Assembly (NCBI RefSeq): GCF_012276985.1
Contig: NZ_JAAXMM010000014.1
Location: 62,001-126,000, forward strand
Source: Agrobacterium sp. a22-2
GTDB lineage: Bacteria; Pseudomonadota; Alphaproteobacteria; Rhizobiales; Rhizobiaceae
Direction: 5' to 3'
Length of the DNA stretch: 64,000 nucleotides
Shown: in pieces, positions 1 through 8,190 of the stretch
How the letters are laid out: the number at the start of each line of letters is the position of its first letter
Numbering within the stretch: the first letter of the stretch is position 1
Program-made: the position numbers and the translations under genes
Notes under the pieces: model-generated
The model's input: the letters and a program-made list of their open reading frames with translations, nothing else
Databases searched by the model: none
What the model was told of the DNA's origin: nothing

Positions 1-811
1 TCACCGGTCCGAACCGGAAGTCGGCCCGCGCATCCCAATAGGACTGCGCGATGGTTACGGCGGCCCGACGCGCGGCGGACGCGTCCGTGCCGGTGACGAC
101 AGCGCAGGCTGTGCCGCGCGGCTCGTCGGCCCAGACATAACCGACCATCAGATTGGCATCCCAGATGCCGGGCACCTGATCGTGCTCCGGCAGTTTGAGA
201 TAGAGGCTTTTCGCCGGCTCGTCCTCCGTCGAGGTGCGCTCGCCCGGCAGCAGCACCGGGATTGGTGCCCAAGCGACGCCTGGCTTTTCGCCGGTCGCCA
301 AGGTGTTCAGCAGCATCTCCCAGGCGCGCACCATGGTCTCGCGCACATCGATATGCGGCGCGGTGCGATAGCCGGCAAAAATGTCGAGCTGGTCGACGAT
401 GCGCTGCGTCACGTTGCCATGCAGGTCATAGCTGGCGGCCACCGGGCAATCAGGACCGACCACGGCACGGGCGGCCGAAATCCAGTCGCCCTCGGCATCG
501 TCCATGCCCTCGACATTCATTGCGCCATGCATGGCGAGATAGAGCCCGTCGAGCGGCAGGCTGGCCTTCAGCAGCTGTAGGAACTCTTCCTTGAAGCTTT
601 CATAGGCGACCCGCGACACCGGGCCGCCCGGAACGGCGCGGGCGTGCAGCAATGGCAGCGGCTCGACGTCGGCGGCGCCGAGAAAGCTGAAATAGTCGGC
701 GCCGAGCAGATCGGCACCGCGCATGACGCGGAAGTCTTCGGTTCTCATCAGCACCGGCGACGAGGTGCTGCATTCGGTGTGGATGCCACCGACAGCGATG
801 CGAAAGGTCAT
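1..811 (-). CDS. M81 family (MlrC-like) metallopeptidase, C-terminus cut by window edge
   Basis: The reading frame opens at the ATG complementary to 809-811 and is still open at base 1, so about 270 N-terminal residues are visible. It begins MTFRIAVGGIHTECST and contains LYLAMHGAMNVEG and SYDLHGNVT. These are the HGAM and DLHGN-type motifs of the M81/MlrC family, named for the microcystin-degradation peptidase MlrC; family members are mostly of unknown substrate. A GAGGG ribosome binding site lies 4 bases before the ATG. The start follows the GH20 gene by only 10 bases, so the two are probably co-transcribed. A second M81 protein is encoded at 5527-6996 in the same region. Family assignment is firm; the substrate is unknown. 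Confidence 0.85.
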   Translation of the reverse strand, partial: MTFRIAVGGIHTECSTSSPVLMRTEDFRVMRGADLLGADYFSFLGAADVEPLPLLHARAVPGGPVSRVAYESFKEEFLQLLKASLPLDGLYLAMHGAMNVEGMDDAEGDWISAARAVVGPDCPVAASYDLHGNVTQRIVDQLDIFAGYRTAPHIDVRETMVRAWEMLLNTLATGEKPGVAWAPIPVLLPGERTSTEDEPAKSLYLKLPEHDQVPGIWDANLMVGYVWADEPRGTACAVVTGTDASAARRAAVTIAQSYWDARADFRFGPV

Positions 812-821
812 GGTGCCCTCA

Positions 822-2744
822 TCAAAAACGCGGGTTGAGGCCGACGATGGCGGCAAAGCGCAGCCAGTCCTTGTTGGCCCTCGGCGTCCAGGCGGCCTCG
901 GCGATGGCCGGAAGACGCGGGAAGACCAGATGGTTGAAATAATCGCGATTGAGGAAATGCTCCGACCAGATGCAGGCCTGGACACCCTTCATACGGTCCT
1001 TCAGCGCATCGGGGAAATCGCCGACCGCCTCATAGGCATAGGTATGGGCCGGCGGCACAGTGCCCGCCCAGCTGGCGCCGGGTTCCTGCCATTCAGTGGC
1101 CTGCACCATGTCGAGATAATAGGCCTGGCCGGGGGTCATCACGACATCATAACCCTGTTTGGCAAGTTCGAGGCCGACTTCCGGCTTCTGCCAGGCCATC
1201 AGCAGCGTGCCGTCCGGATCGACGCCGCCACCATGGGAGACTTCATCCCAGCCGGCGAGACTGCGGCCACGTTCGGCCAGCATCTGCTGGATGCGCTTCA
1301 TGAAATAGCTCTGCAGCCCGAAGGTGCCTTCGATGCCCTGCTCCTCCATCAGCTTGCGCGCCAGCGGCGAGGCCATCCAGGTATTGCCGGCCACTTCGTC
1401 GCCGCCGATATGCAGCAGCTTGGACGGGAACAGGTCGACCATTTCATCGAAGACCTTGCCGAGGAATTCATAGGTAAGCTCGATGGCCGGATTGAGCGCA
1501 TTGTTGGGAAAACCCTGCACCGAGCGGTAGCTGTCGGGTGCTTCCTGACCGTCGACCAGATCGGGCAGCGCGATCAGGGCTGCCGTGCTGTGGCCGGGAA
1601 TGTCGATTTCCGGAACGATCTCGACGCTGAGCGCCGCCGCATGGGCGACGATCGCCCTGACTTCGTCCTGGCTGTAGAAGCCGGTTACGAGTTCTGCGCC
1701 ATTGCCCAGCTGCGGCAGAAGAGGCCCATCCGGTCCGCGGGTCGCACCGATCGTGGTCAGTTCCGGATAGGCCTTGATTTCCAGGCGCCAGGCCTCGTCA
1801 TCGGTCAGGTGCCAATGGAAGGTGTTGAGACGCAACCAGGCCAGGATATCGATCAGCCGGGTGACGTCGGCGACCGGATAGAACTGCCTTGACACATCGA
1901 GATGGCAACCGCGCCAGCCATAACGCGGCGCGTCGCTGATGCTGCCGGAGATCGGGAAGCGGAATTTTACAGCATCGATGCGCGCGCCGCGCAGCAACTG
2001 CGCCAGCACCGTCAGTGCATATTGCCGGCCGGCGGCGGCACTGTAACGCACGACAATCTCATCGGCGGAAAAGTCCAGACGATAGGCTTCCGCGGCAAGG
2101 TCGGCCTCTTTCACGAAACGCAGGGCCCGTCCCTCATGCACCGGGGCCAGGGAAAACGGCACGTGGCCGACCATGAACAGGCGGCGAAACAGCGAGATGA
2201 CGGCATCGACCGCCTTCAGATCTTCGGCAGACGTGCCGGCGACGGGATAGAGTGCCACGGGAAAACTGTCGCCGGCCACAAGCGATAGCTCGACAGGCCA
2301 GGGCTGGATGGCGAAGGGCTGGTCGAGCCTGCCTTCCGGCAACAAGACCGGCGCCGGCTCGCTGTGACGGCCTTCCAGCATGAGGTCGCCGACCGCGGCA
2401 TCCCGGTGGCTGCCATCGGCCAGCGTCACATAGGCCGATTTAGCGCCATCGGTGCGGTGCCTGGCCGGACGCAGCAGTCCATCGACCGCAAAGCGCCAGC
2501 TGCCGCCCGGCGCCAGCTCGAAACCGACCGGCGGGGCAAATTCGTGGAAATTGGCATTGCGCCTCACATAAACGGCATTGTCGCAGACCGGGTTGTCATT
2601 GGTGCGGGTCAGCGAGGTGTAGACCAGCTTGAAACCCTTGATCGGCGCTTCCGACAGATTGATCAGCGTGAAGATGAAACCGCCACCGTCATCACCCTCG
2701 ATCGGATACCATGCGTTTTCGAGACGGAAATCAAATGATGCCAT
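822..2744 (-). CDS. GH20 beta-N-acetylhexosaminidase, cytosolic
   Basis: This 640-residue protein should release terminal GlcNAc (or GalNAc) from short oligosaccharides such as chitobiose. The GH20 catalytic barrel shows FHWHLTDDEAWRLEIKAYPE, VPEIDIPGHS and LHIGGDEV; the Asp-Glu pair of the last motif (about D449-E450) is the family's stabilising and acid/base pair. About 200 residues before the barrel form an N-terminal accessory domain. There is no signal peptide: the protein starts MASFDFRLENAWYP. It should therefore act in the cytoplasm on an imported substrate, fitting the sugar ABC importer at 8191-12431 and the nagA and kinase genes at 15969-18066. It lies between the SDR gene and the partial M81 gene on the same strand. 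Confidence 0.92.
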   Translation of the reverse strand: MASFDFRLENAWYPIEGDDGGGFIFTLINLSEAPIKGFKLVYTSLTRTNDNPVCDNAVYVRRNANFHEFAPPVGFELAPGGSWRFAVDGLLRPARHRTDGAKSAYVTLADGSHRDAAVGDLMLEGRHSEPAPVLLPEGRLDQPFAIQPWPVELSLVAGDSFPVALYPVAGTSAEDLKAVDAVISLFRRLFMVGHVPFSLAPVHEGRALRFVKEADLAAEAYRLDFSADEIVVRYSAAAGRQYALTVLAQLLRGARIDAVKFRFPISGSISDAPRYGWRGCHLDVSRQFYPVADVTRLIDILAWLRLNTFHWHLTDDEAWRLEIKAYPELTTIGATRGPDGPLLPQLGNGAELVTGFYSQDEVRAIVAHAAALSVEIVPEIDIPGHSTAALIALPDLVDGQEAPDSYRSVQGFPNNALNPAIELTYEFLGKVFDEMVDLFPSKLLHIGGDEVAGNTWMASPLARKLMEEQGIEGTFGLQSYFMKRIQQMLAERGRSLAGWDEVSHGGGVDPDGTLLMAWQKPEVGLELAKQGYDVVMTPGQAYYLDMVQATEWQEPGASWAGTVPPAHTYAYEAVGDFPDALKDRMKGVQACIWSEHFLNRDYFNHLVFPRLPAIAEAAWTPRANKDWLRFAAIVGLNPRF

Positions 2745-2770
2745 GATGGTTCCCCTGGCTTATCGTTGAA

Positions 2771-3547
2771 TCAATAATGGTCGGATTGCGAAAAGGTGTG
2801 GGCGAGCTCGGCCTGTCCGGCCGTCAGCCCGCAATCGACGGGCAAGCAGACGCCGGTGATGGCCGCTGCCTGGTCGCTGGACAGAAAGAAGACGGCATTG
2901 GCGACGTCCTTAGCCGTCGCGATGCGGCGCAGCGCATACCAGCGCTTGGCCTCTTCAAAGACCTGCGGGTTGGCCGCCGCCCGCACTTCCCAGGCCTGCG
3001 TGCGCACCGTGCCCGGGGCCACTGCATTGCAGCGAATGCCGAACTTGCCATATTCGACGGCGATCAGCCTGGTCAGATGCAGCAGGCCGGCCTTGGCGGC
3101 GCTATAGGCCGGATGGCCGAACACCGCCATGCCATTGACGGACGCGATGTTGATGACCGAGCCTTCCACCGCCTTCAATCCGTCTTCGAGCGCCCGAAAG
3201 CACAGGAAAGCCGCCTCGAGATTGAGCGCCGTGTCGGCGCGCCAGATCTCCGGCGTCGTATCGTGCAGGCTGACGGCCCTTGCTGCGCCGGCATTGTTGA
3301 CCAGCGTCGTGACCGACCCCAAGGCCATGGCCCCGGCCGCCATGTCCGTGACGCTGGCCGCATCGGTGACATCGCACTGCACGGCGATAAACCGCTCCGC
3401 GTCGCCCAGACCGGCAGCAGCCGTCTGCGCCGCCGAAAGATCGATATCGACCAGCAGCACCAGATCATGGCTATCGGCCAGCCGGGCGGCGATTGCCCGG
3501 CCGATATCGCCGGCAGCGCCGGTCACCACCGCCACCGAGCGGCTCAT
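2771..3547 (-). CDS. SDR family NAD(P)-dependent oxidoreductase
   Basis: A 258-residue short-chain dehydrogenase. The cofactor site is VTGAAGDIGRAIA near the N-terminus, followed by NNAG and the catalytic residues in INIASVNG and AYSAAKAG (Ser and YxxxK). I chose the ATG at 3547 because it begins directly at MSRSVAVVTG. An in-frame start at 3616 would add 23 residues foreign to the family and would overlap the RpiR gene. It lies 40 bases after the RpiR gene and before the hexosaminidase, so oxidation or reduction of an amino-sugar derivative is plausible, but the substrate cannot be read from sequence. Confidence 0.88.
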   Translation of the reverse strand: MSRSVAVVTGAAGDIGRAIAARLADSHDLVLLVDIDLSAAQTAAAGLGDAERFIAVQCDVTDAASVTDMAAGAMALGSVTTLVNNAGAARAVSLHDTTPEIWRADTALNLEAAFLCFRALEDGLKAVEGSVINIASVNGMAVFGHPAYSAAKAGLLHLTRLIAVEYGKFGIRCNAVAPGTVRTQAWEVRAAANPQVFEEAKRWYALRRIATAKDVANAVFFLSSDQAAAITGVCLPVDCGLTAGQAELAHTFSQSDHY

Positions 3548-3587
3548 CGTGCGTGGGTCCGGAAAGGGGTTAGGCGCGGCGCCAAGG

Positions 3588-4451
3588 TCAGTCTCCCAGC
3601 AGCTGTCGGTCGTCACCGTCGCGGTGCTCGACCAGTTGTTGTTTGATATGGCGAAGGGTCACCGTCGATTGGGTCCGGTTGCGATAGGCAACCAGGCTTG
3701 CCACCACATCGACGAGGGCCAGATAGGCAAAGCGGGTCGAGGTCGGACGGAAGATATTGTCGCCCTCGGGCAGGTCGATGCCGATCACCAGTTCGGCGGC
3801 TCTCGCCACGATACTGTCGCTCTGGGTGAGCGCGATCGTGGTGATGCCGGCCTCGCGCGCCAGGTTGAAACTGCGCACCAGTTCGGCATTGCGACCCGAA
3901 AACGACGAGCCGATGATCACATCCGTCGGCCGGGCGGCGGCCGTCATCATCAGCTGCATGCTATGGTCGCTGCTGACGGTGACCCGCGAGCCCAGCCTGA
4001 ACAGCCGGTTCTGGATTTCGGATGCGATCATCGAGGAATTGCCGCCCGAGCCGAAGGCATAGATCATCTCGGCTTTCGACAGTCTTTCGGCAACCCGATC
4101 GAGAATGCCGGGATCGATGGCCCGGTGCATCAGGAACAGCGCGTTCTGCGCCTTGGTGATGATGTCGCTGGCAACATCGGCCGGCTCGGTGCTCTTGGCT
4201 TCCGGATTGAGATAGCGAACGCCGACATAGGCGGTCTTGGCCAGTTGCACCTTGAAATCGGAAAAGCTCTGGCAGCCGACGCGGCGGCAGAAGCGCGTCA
4301 CGGTCGGCGGAGAAACCTCAGCCCGCTCGGCAAGCTCGATGATCGAGGCATTGACCGCGAAATCGAAGTCGTTGAGCAGGATATCGGCAATGCGCTGCTC
4401 GGAAGGCGAGAGCTGCGCCCGCTCTTCCTGTAAGGTCGCAAAGATATCCAT
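3588..4451 (-). CDS. MurR/RpiR family transcriptional regulator (HTH + SIS)
   Basis: A 287-residue regulator. Residues 1-75 form the RpiR-type helix-turn-helix (LSPSEQRIADILL, then AERAEVSPPTVTRFCRRVG). Residues from about 125 form a SIS sugar-phosphate-binding domain (YAFGSGGNSSMIASEI). Regulators of this class usually sense phosphorylated sugars or amino sugars, so this is the likely local controller of the hexosaminidase, SDR and RidA group, which shares its strand. A strong GGGAGG site precedes the ATG. The neighbouring divergent intergenic region at 4860-4972 holds a palindrome that could be its operator (inference). Confidence 0.92.
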   Translation of the reverse strand: MDIFATLQEERAQLSPSEQRIADILLNDFDFAVNASIIELAERAEVSPPTVTRFCRRVGCQSFSDFKVQLAKTAYVGVRYLNPEAKSTEPADVASDIITKAQNALFLMHRAIDPGILDRVAERLSKAEMIYAFGSGGNSSMIASEIQNRLFRLGSRVTVSSDHSMQLMMTAAARPTDVIIGSSFSGRNAELVRSFNLAREAGITTIALTQSDSIVARAAELVIGIDLPEGDNIFRPTSTRFAYLALVDVVASLVAYRNRTQSTVTLRHIKQQLVEHRDGDDRQLLGD

Positions 4452-4472
4452 GCCCGCCTCCCTCGCCTATCT

Positions 4473-4859
4473 TCAAACCCTGGGTTTATAGGCTATGCAG
4501 TCGATCTCGACCTTGCAATCGACCATCATCGAGGCCTGCACGCAGGCGCGGGCCGGCGGATGCTCGCCGAAATAACCCTGATAGATGCGGTTGAAGCTCC
4601 AGAAATCGCGGGGATCATCGATCCATACGCCGCAGCGCACGACATGCTCGACGCCGTAGCCGGCTTCGTGCAGGATGGCGATCATATTGGCGATGGCCTT
4701 GTGGCTCTGCTCGACAATGCCGCCTGAAATGATCTCGCCATCCTCCATGGCGACCTGACCCGAAACGTGGAGCCAGCCGTCGGCTTCCACAGCCCGTGCG
4801 AACGGCAATCTCTGTCCACCCGCACCCGCCTTTTCGGCACCATATCGCTTGATCGTCAT
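4473..4859 (-). CDS. RidA family protein (reactive enamine/imine deaminase)
   Basis: A 128-residue RidA/YjgF/UK114 protein when started at the ATG complementary to 4857-4859 (MTIKRYGAEKAGAGGQRLPF). The longer in-frame start at 4943 would add 28 residues that do not belong to this family and would run through the intergenic region. Motifs seen are VSGQVAMEDG, HEAGYGVEHVVRCGVWI and PPARACVQASMMVDCKVEIDCIAY; the Arg of the PPARA motif is the conserved carboxylate-binding residue of the family. RidA proteins hydrolyse 2-aminoacrylate-type intermediates released by PLP enzymes, which fits the D-threonine/D-serine-type PLP enzyme at 6993-8084. It is the first gene of the minus-strand group. Confidence 0.9.
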   Translation of the reverse strand: MTIKRYGAEKAGAGGQRLPFARAVEADGWLHVSGQVAMEDGEIISGGIVEQSHKAIANMIAILHEAGYGVEHVVRCGVWIDDPRDFWSFNRIYQGYFGEHPPARACVQASMMVDCKVEIDCIAYKPRV

Positions 4860-4972
4860 CGGCCATCCATGCAAATTATTTTCTTTATTCGTTGACAGAT
4901 CACCATGGAAAAGCGATTTTGACCAGCGAAAAACCGCTTTCATGAAAAGAATTTAAATATCGGCGAGGTTTG
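4860..4972. promoter_or_regulatory. Divergent promoter region with a TTTCATGAAA palindrome
   Basis: This AT-rich gap separates the minus-strand RidA/RpiR/SDR/hexosaminidase group from the plus-strand NTF2-like/M81/PLP group, so it must hold outward promoters for both. At 4938-4947 there is a perfect 10-base palindrome, TTTCATGAAA. A TTGACA hexamer lies near 4890 on the plus strand, but I see no convincing -10 at the right spacing. An operator for the adjacent RpiR regulator is plausible and unproven. Confidence 0.45.
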
Positions 4973-5482
4973 ATGCGCGATCCCTTCCAGAATCCCTTCC
5001 CGTCCAGCGACACCGCGCGCCATGCCATCTGGGAGATGCTGGTGCCGCGCGACATCGATGCCTTCCTGGCCGCAGATTGGTCGATGGTCGAGCACGATTT
5101 TGTGGCCGACGGCTTTATCGGCATCAGCGGCAACCGGGATCCGAACCCCGACAATTGGCGCCTCGCCTTCCCCAATCTGGCCGCCTATCGCGACGAATGG
5201 CTGACGCAGGCCCGCGATTTCGCCGCTGGCAGCTATGGCGAAGATCCGCGCACTGCAATTTTCACGACGACGACGCTGGAAGGGATTGAGATCTCCGGCG
5301 AAACCGCGCTGGTGCGCAAGAAGTTCATGGGCGGCATTAAAAAGGCCGATGGCAGCCTCGACCCCATGCAATGGCAGACACTGTATTACTGTCGCCTGCA
5401 TGAGGGGCGCTGGAAGATCTCCGGCTTCACCGGATATCTGCCCAATCCGATGGGGCCGGCCCGAGCAATAGCTGGGGCCTGA
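4973..5482 (+). CDS. Hypothetical protein, SnoaL/NTF2-like fold likely
   Basis: A 169-residue soluble protein with no signal peptide. The pattern (an acidic helix-rich N-terminus with IDAFLAADWSMVEHDF, then strand-like stretches, then YYCRLHEGRWKISGFTGYLP near the end) resembles small SnoaL/NTF2-like proteins. Such proteins are ligand-binding or isomerase/dehydratase-type folds, and no activity can be named here. The ATG at 4973 follows a GAGG at 4965-4968; a TTG one codon earlier is an alternative. It is the first gene of a plus-strand group with the M81 protein 44 bases downstream. Confidence 0.6.
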   Translation: MRDPFQNPFPSSDTARHAIWEMLVPRDIDAFLAADWSMVEHDFVADGFIGISGNRDPNPDNWRLAFPNLAAYRDEWLTQARDFAAGSYGEDPRTAIFTTTTLEGIEISGETALVRKKFMGGIKKADGSLDPMQWQTLYYCRLHEGRWKISGFTGYLPNPMGPARAIAGA

Positions 5483-5526
5483 CGAATCGGGCAAAGTCGA
5501 ATGCACTCGGAATCAAGGCGAAGCCA

Positions 5527-6996
5527 TTGCGCATTTTTACAGCCGCTCTTGCGACGGAAACCAACACCTTCTCGCCGATCTGCATCGATCGGCGCGGTTT
5601 CGAAGGCTCGCTTTATGCGCCGCCGGGAGAGCATCCCGCGACACCGACGCTCTGCACGGCGCCGATCACCGTCGGGCGCAAGGTGGCGGCACAGAAGGGC
5701 TGGACGCTGATCGAGGGCACCGCTGCCTGGGCCGATCCGGCCGGCCTCGTCAACCGCCAAGCCTATGAGGGCCTGCGCGACGAGATTCTCGACCAGTTGC
5801 GGGCCGCTCTTCCCGTCGATGGCGTGGTGCTGGGCCTGCATGGCGCCATGGTGGCCGACGGTTACGAGGATGCCGAAGGCGATTTCCTGACCCGTGTGCG
5901 GGAGATCATCGGTCCCGACGTGCTGCTTTGCGCCGAACTCGATCCCCATAGCCATTTGACCGAAAAGCGGGTGGCCGCTGCCGATTTCTTCGTGGTGTTC
6001 AAGGAATTCCCGCATACTGATTTCGTCGATCGCGCAGAGGACCTCTGGCGCATTGCCGTCGACACGCTGGAGGGCCGCATCACGCCTGTCATGTCCGTGT
6101 TCGATTGCCGGATGATCGACGTCTTCCCGACCTCGCGCGAGCCGATGCGGTCTTTCGTCGACAAATTGATGGCGATCGAGGCCGGCGATCCCGACGTGCT
6201 GTCACTGTCGGTCATTCATGGCTTCATGGCCGGCGACGTGCCGGAGCTTGGCACCAAGATGATCGCCATCACCAACGGCAAGCCGGAAAAAGGCGCGCAT
6301 CTGGCCCGCGAACTGGGGCTTGAGCTTTATTCCAAGCGCGGCACGTTCCGCATGCCGGAGATCGACGAGAAAGAGGCGGTCTCCCGCGCTATGAGGGCCA
6401 CAGCCGGCCCGGTCGTCATCGCCGACATGTGGGACAATCCCGGCGGAGGAACGGCGGGTGACGCCACCGTGGTGCTGGCCGAGCTGATGGCACGCGGCGC
6501 CGCCAATGTCGCTGTCGGCACGATCTGGGATCCGATCGCCGTGCAGATCTGCATGGCCGCCGGCGAAGGTGCCGAGATCGCCCTGCGTTTCGGCGCCAAG
6601 TCGGCACCGGGCACCGGCAACCCGATCGATGCACGGGTGAAGATCATCCGCGTGGTCCCCGATGCCACGATGAAATTCGGCGAAAGCTTTGCGGAATTCG
6701 GCCCGGCCGCCCATATCCGTTTCGACGGCATCGACGTCATCCTCAACACGATCCGCGTGCAGAGCTACGACCCCTCGCTGTTTACCGCCATGGGCATCGA
6801 CCCCAAGACCCGGCATATCCTGGTGGTCAAATCGACCAACCATTTCCACGCGGCCTTTTCGAAGATCGCGGCGGACATCCTTTACTGTTCGGCCGGATCG
6901 CCCTATCCGAACGATCCGGCCACCAATCCCTATCGTCGCGCCCGGCGGGATATCTGGCCAATGATGGAAAACCCCCATGGCAGCGAGGCAGCATGA
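5527..6996 (+). CDS. M81 family (MlrC-like) metallopeptidase
   Basis: A complete 489-residue M81 protein. The N-terminal DUF1485-type part carries TETNTFSP, VVLGLHGAMVADG and AELDPHSHLTEK, where the His/Asp residues are the presumed metal ligands. The C-terminal MlrC-type part carries VVIADMWDNPGGGTAGD. The start is TTG at 5527 (MRIFTAALATETNTF), preceded by an AAGGCGAAG ribosome binding site. Its stop overlaps the next ATG by 4 bases, so it is translationally coupled to the PLP enzyme. MlrC itself opens linear microcystin peptides, but most relatives have no known substrate. The coupling with a D-amino-acid-type PLP enzyme suggests a small peptide or amino-acid derivative (inference). Confidence 0.9.
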   Translation: MRIFTAALATETNTFSPICIDRRGFEGSLYAPPGEHPATPTLCTAPITVGRKVAAQKGWTLIEGTAAWADPAGLVNRQAYEGLRDEILDQLRAALPVDGVVLGLHGAMVADGYEDAEGDFLTRVREIIGPDVLLCAELDPHSHLTEKRVAAADFFVVFKEFPHTDFVDRAEDLWRIAVDTLEGRITPVMSVFDCRMIDVFPTSREPMRSFVDKLMAIEAGDPDVLSLSVIHGFMAGDVPELGTKMIAITNGKPEKGAHLARELGLELYSKRGTFRMPEIDEKEAVSRAMRATAGPVVIADMWDNPGGGTAGDATVVLAELMARGAANVAVGTIWDPIAVQICMAAGEGAEIALRFGAKSAPGTGNPIDARVKIIRVVPDATMKFGESFAEFGPAAHIRFDGIDVILNTIRVQSYDPSLFTAMGIDPKTRHILVVKSTNHFHAAFSKIAADILYCSAGSPYPNDPATNPYRRARRDIWPMMENPHGSEAA

Positions 6997-8084
6997 TGCA
7001 ACGACCAATCGTTAAACCCGGCGACACGATCCTGTCGCTGTCGACGCCCCTGCCGCTGATCGACGAGGCCCGCATGGCGGCCAATATCACCCGTGTCCAG
7101 ACCTATATGGACGGCCACGGCCTGGCCTTCCGCCCGCATATCAAGACCCACAAGATCCCGGCCCTGGCAGCACTACAGGTGGCAGCGGGTGCAAAGGGTA
7201 TCAACTGCCAGAAGATCACCGAAGCGGAAGTCTTTGCCGATGCCGGCTTTGAAGACCTGCTGATCACCTTCAATATCTTAGGGCCGGAGAAGCTCGATCG
7301 GCTTGCCGCGCTCAACGAGCGGATCTCAGGCCTGAAGGTCGTTGCCGACAGCGCCACCACCGTGACCGGCCTTTCCGCACAGTTCGCCGGCCGCAAGCCG
7401 CTGACCGTGCTGGTCGAATGCGATACCGGTGGCGGGCGTTGCGGTGTGCAGACGCCGGATGCCGCCGTCGCGCTGGCACAAACCATAGTCGCTTCGGACG
7501 GGCTCGTCTTCGGCGGATTGCTGACGTATCCGAAGGCCAACACGGAAGCCGCTGTCGAGACCTTCTTTGCCACGGCCATCGCCGCGCTGGCGGAAAAGGG
7601 CATCGCCTGCCCGATCGTCAGCAATGGCGGCTCACCCAGCCTGTTTTCGGCCCACCTCGTGCCGTCGGCCACAGAACACCGGGCCGGCACCTATATCTAC
7701 AACGACCGCTCCATGGTGCGAGCCGGCCATTGCTCACTTGACGACTGCGCCATGTTTATCCTGGCGACCGTCGTCTCCCGCCCGACCGCCGACCGCGCCA
7801 TTCTCGACGCCGGCTCGAAGGCGCTGACCTCCGACCTGCTCGGCTTCAGCGACCATGGCATGATCGTCGACTATCCCGACGCCGTGATCACCGGGCTCTC
7901 GGAGGAGCATGGCACGGTGGACCTGTCGAGATGTAAAGGGCGCAGGCCGGAGATCGGCGAAAAAGTGCGCATCGTCCCGAACCACACCTGCGTCGTGTCC
8001 AATCTCTTCGACACGATGACCTTCCACCGCGACGGCATCGTCACCCGCGTCGAAAGCGTGGCAGCCCGCGGACTGGTCTGGTGA
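6993..8084 (+). CDS. DSD1-type PLP enzyme (D-threonine aldolase / D-serine dehydratase fold)
   Basis: A 363-residue fold-type III PLP enzyme. The lysine in FRPHIKTHK is the PLP Schiff-base lysine of the alanine-racemase-like barrel. The C-terminal IVPNHTCVVSNLFD has the His-x-Cys pair that binds the metal ion in D-serine dehydratase and D-threonine aldolase. It should therefore cleave or dehydrate a D-beta-hydroxy amino acid. The 4-base overlap with the M81 gene argues for one pathway, and a RidA gene lies in the divergent group, as expected if an enamine is released. The gene ends convergent to the ABC ATPase gene. Aldolase and dehydratase activity cannot be told apart by eye. Confidence 0.85.
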   Translation: MMQRPIVKPGDTILSLSTPLPLIDEARMAANITRVQTYMDGHGLAFRPHIKTHKIPALAALQVAAGAKGINCQKITEAEVFADAGFEDLLITFNILGPEKLDRLAALNERISGLKVVADSATTVTGLSAQFAGRKPLTVLVECDTGGGRCGVQTPDAAVALAQTIVASDGLVFGGLLTYPKANTEAAVETFFATAIAALAEKGIACPIVSNGGSPSLFSAHLVPSATEHRAGTYIYNDRSMVRAGHCSLDDCAMFILATVVSRPTADRAILDAGSKALTSDLLGFSDHGMIVDYPDAVITGLSEEHGTVDLSRCKGRRPEIGEKVRIVPNHTCVVSNLFDTMTFHRDGIVTRVESVAARGLVW

Positions 8085-8190
8085 ACTGAGCCGTGATCGG
8101 AAGCGCAATTCAGGTGAGATATACGATGGCATAACTCACCTTTTGGGGAGTGGCACCCAAAAATCGGAAGACTGAGGCCGCCGGCCCTCG

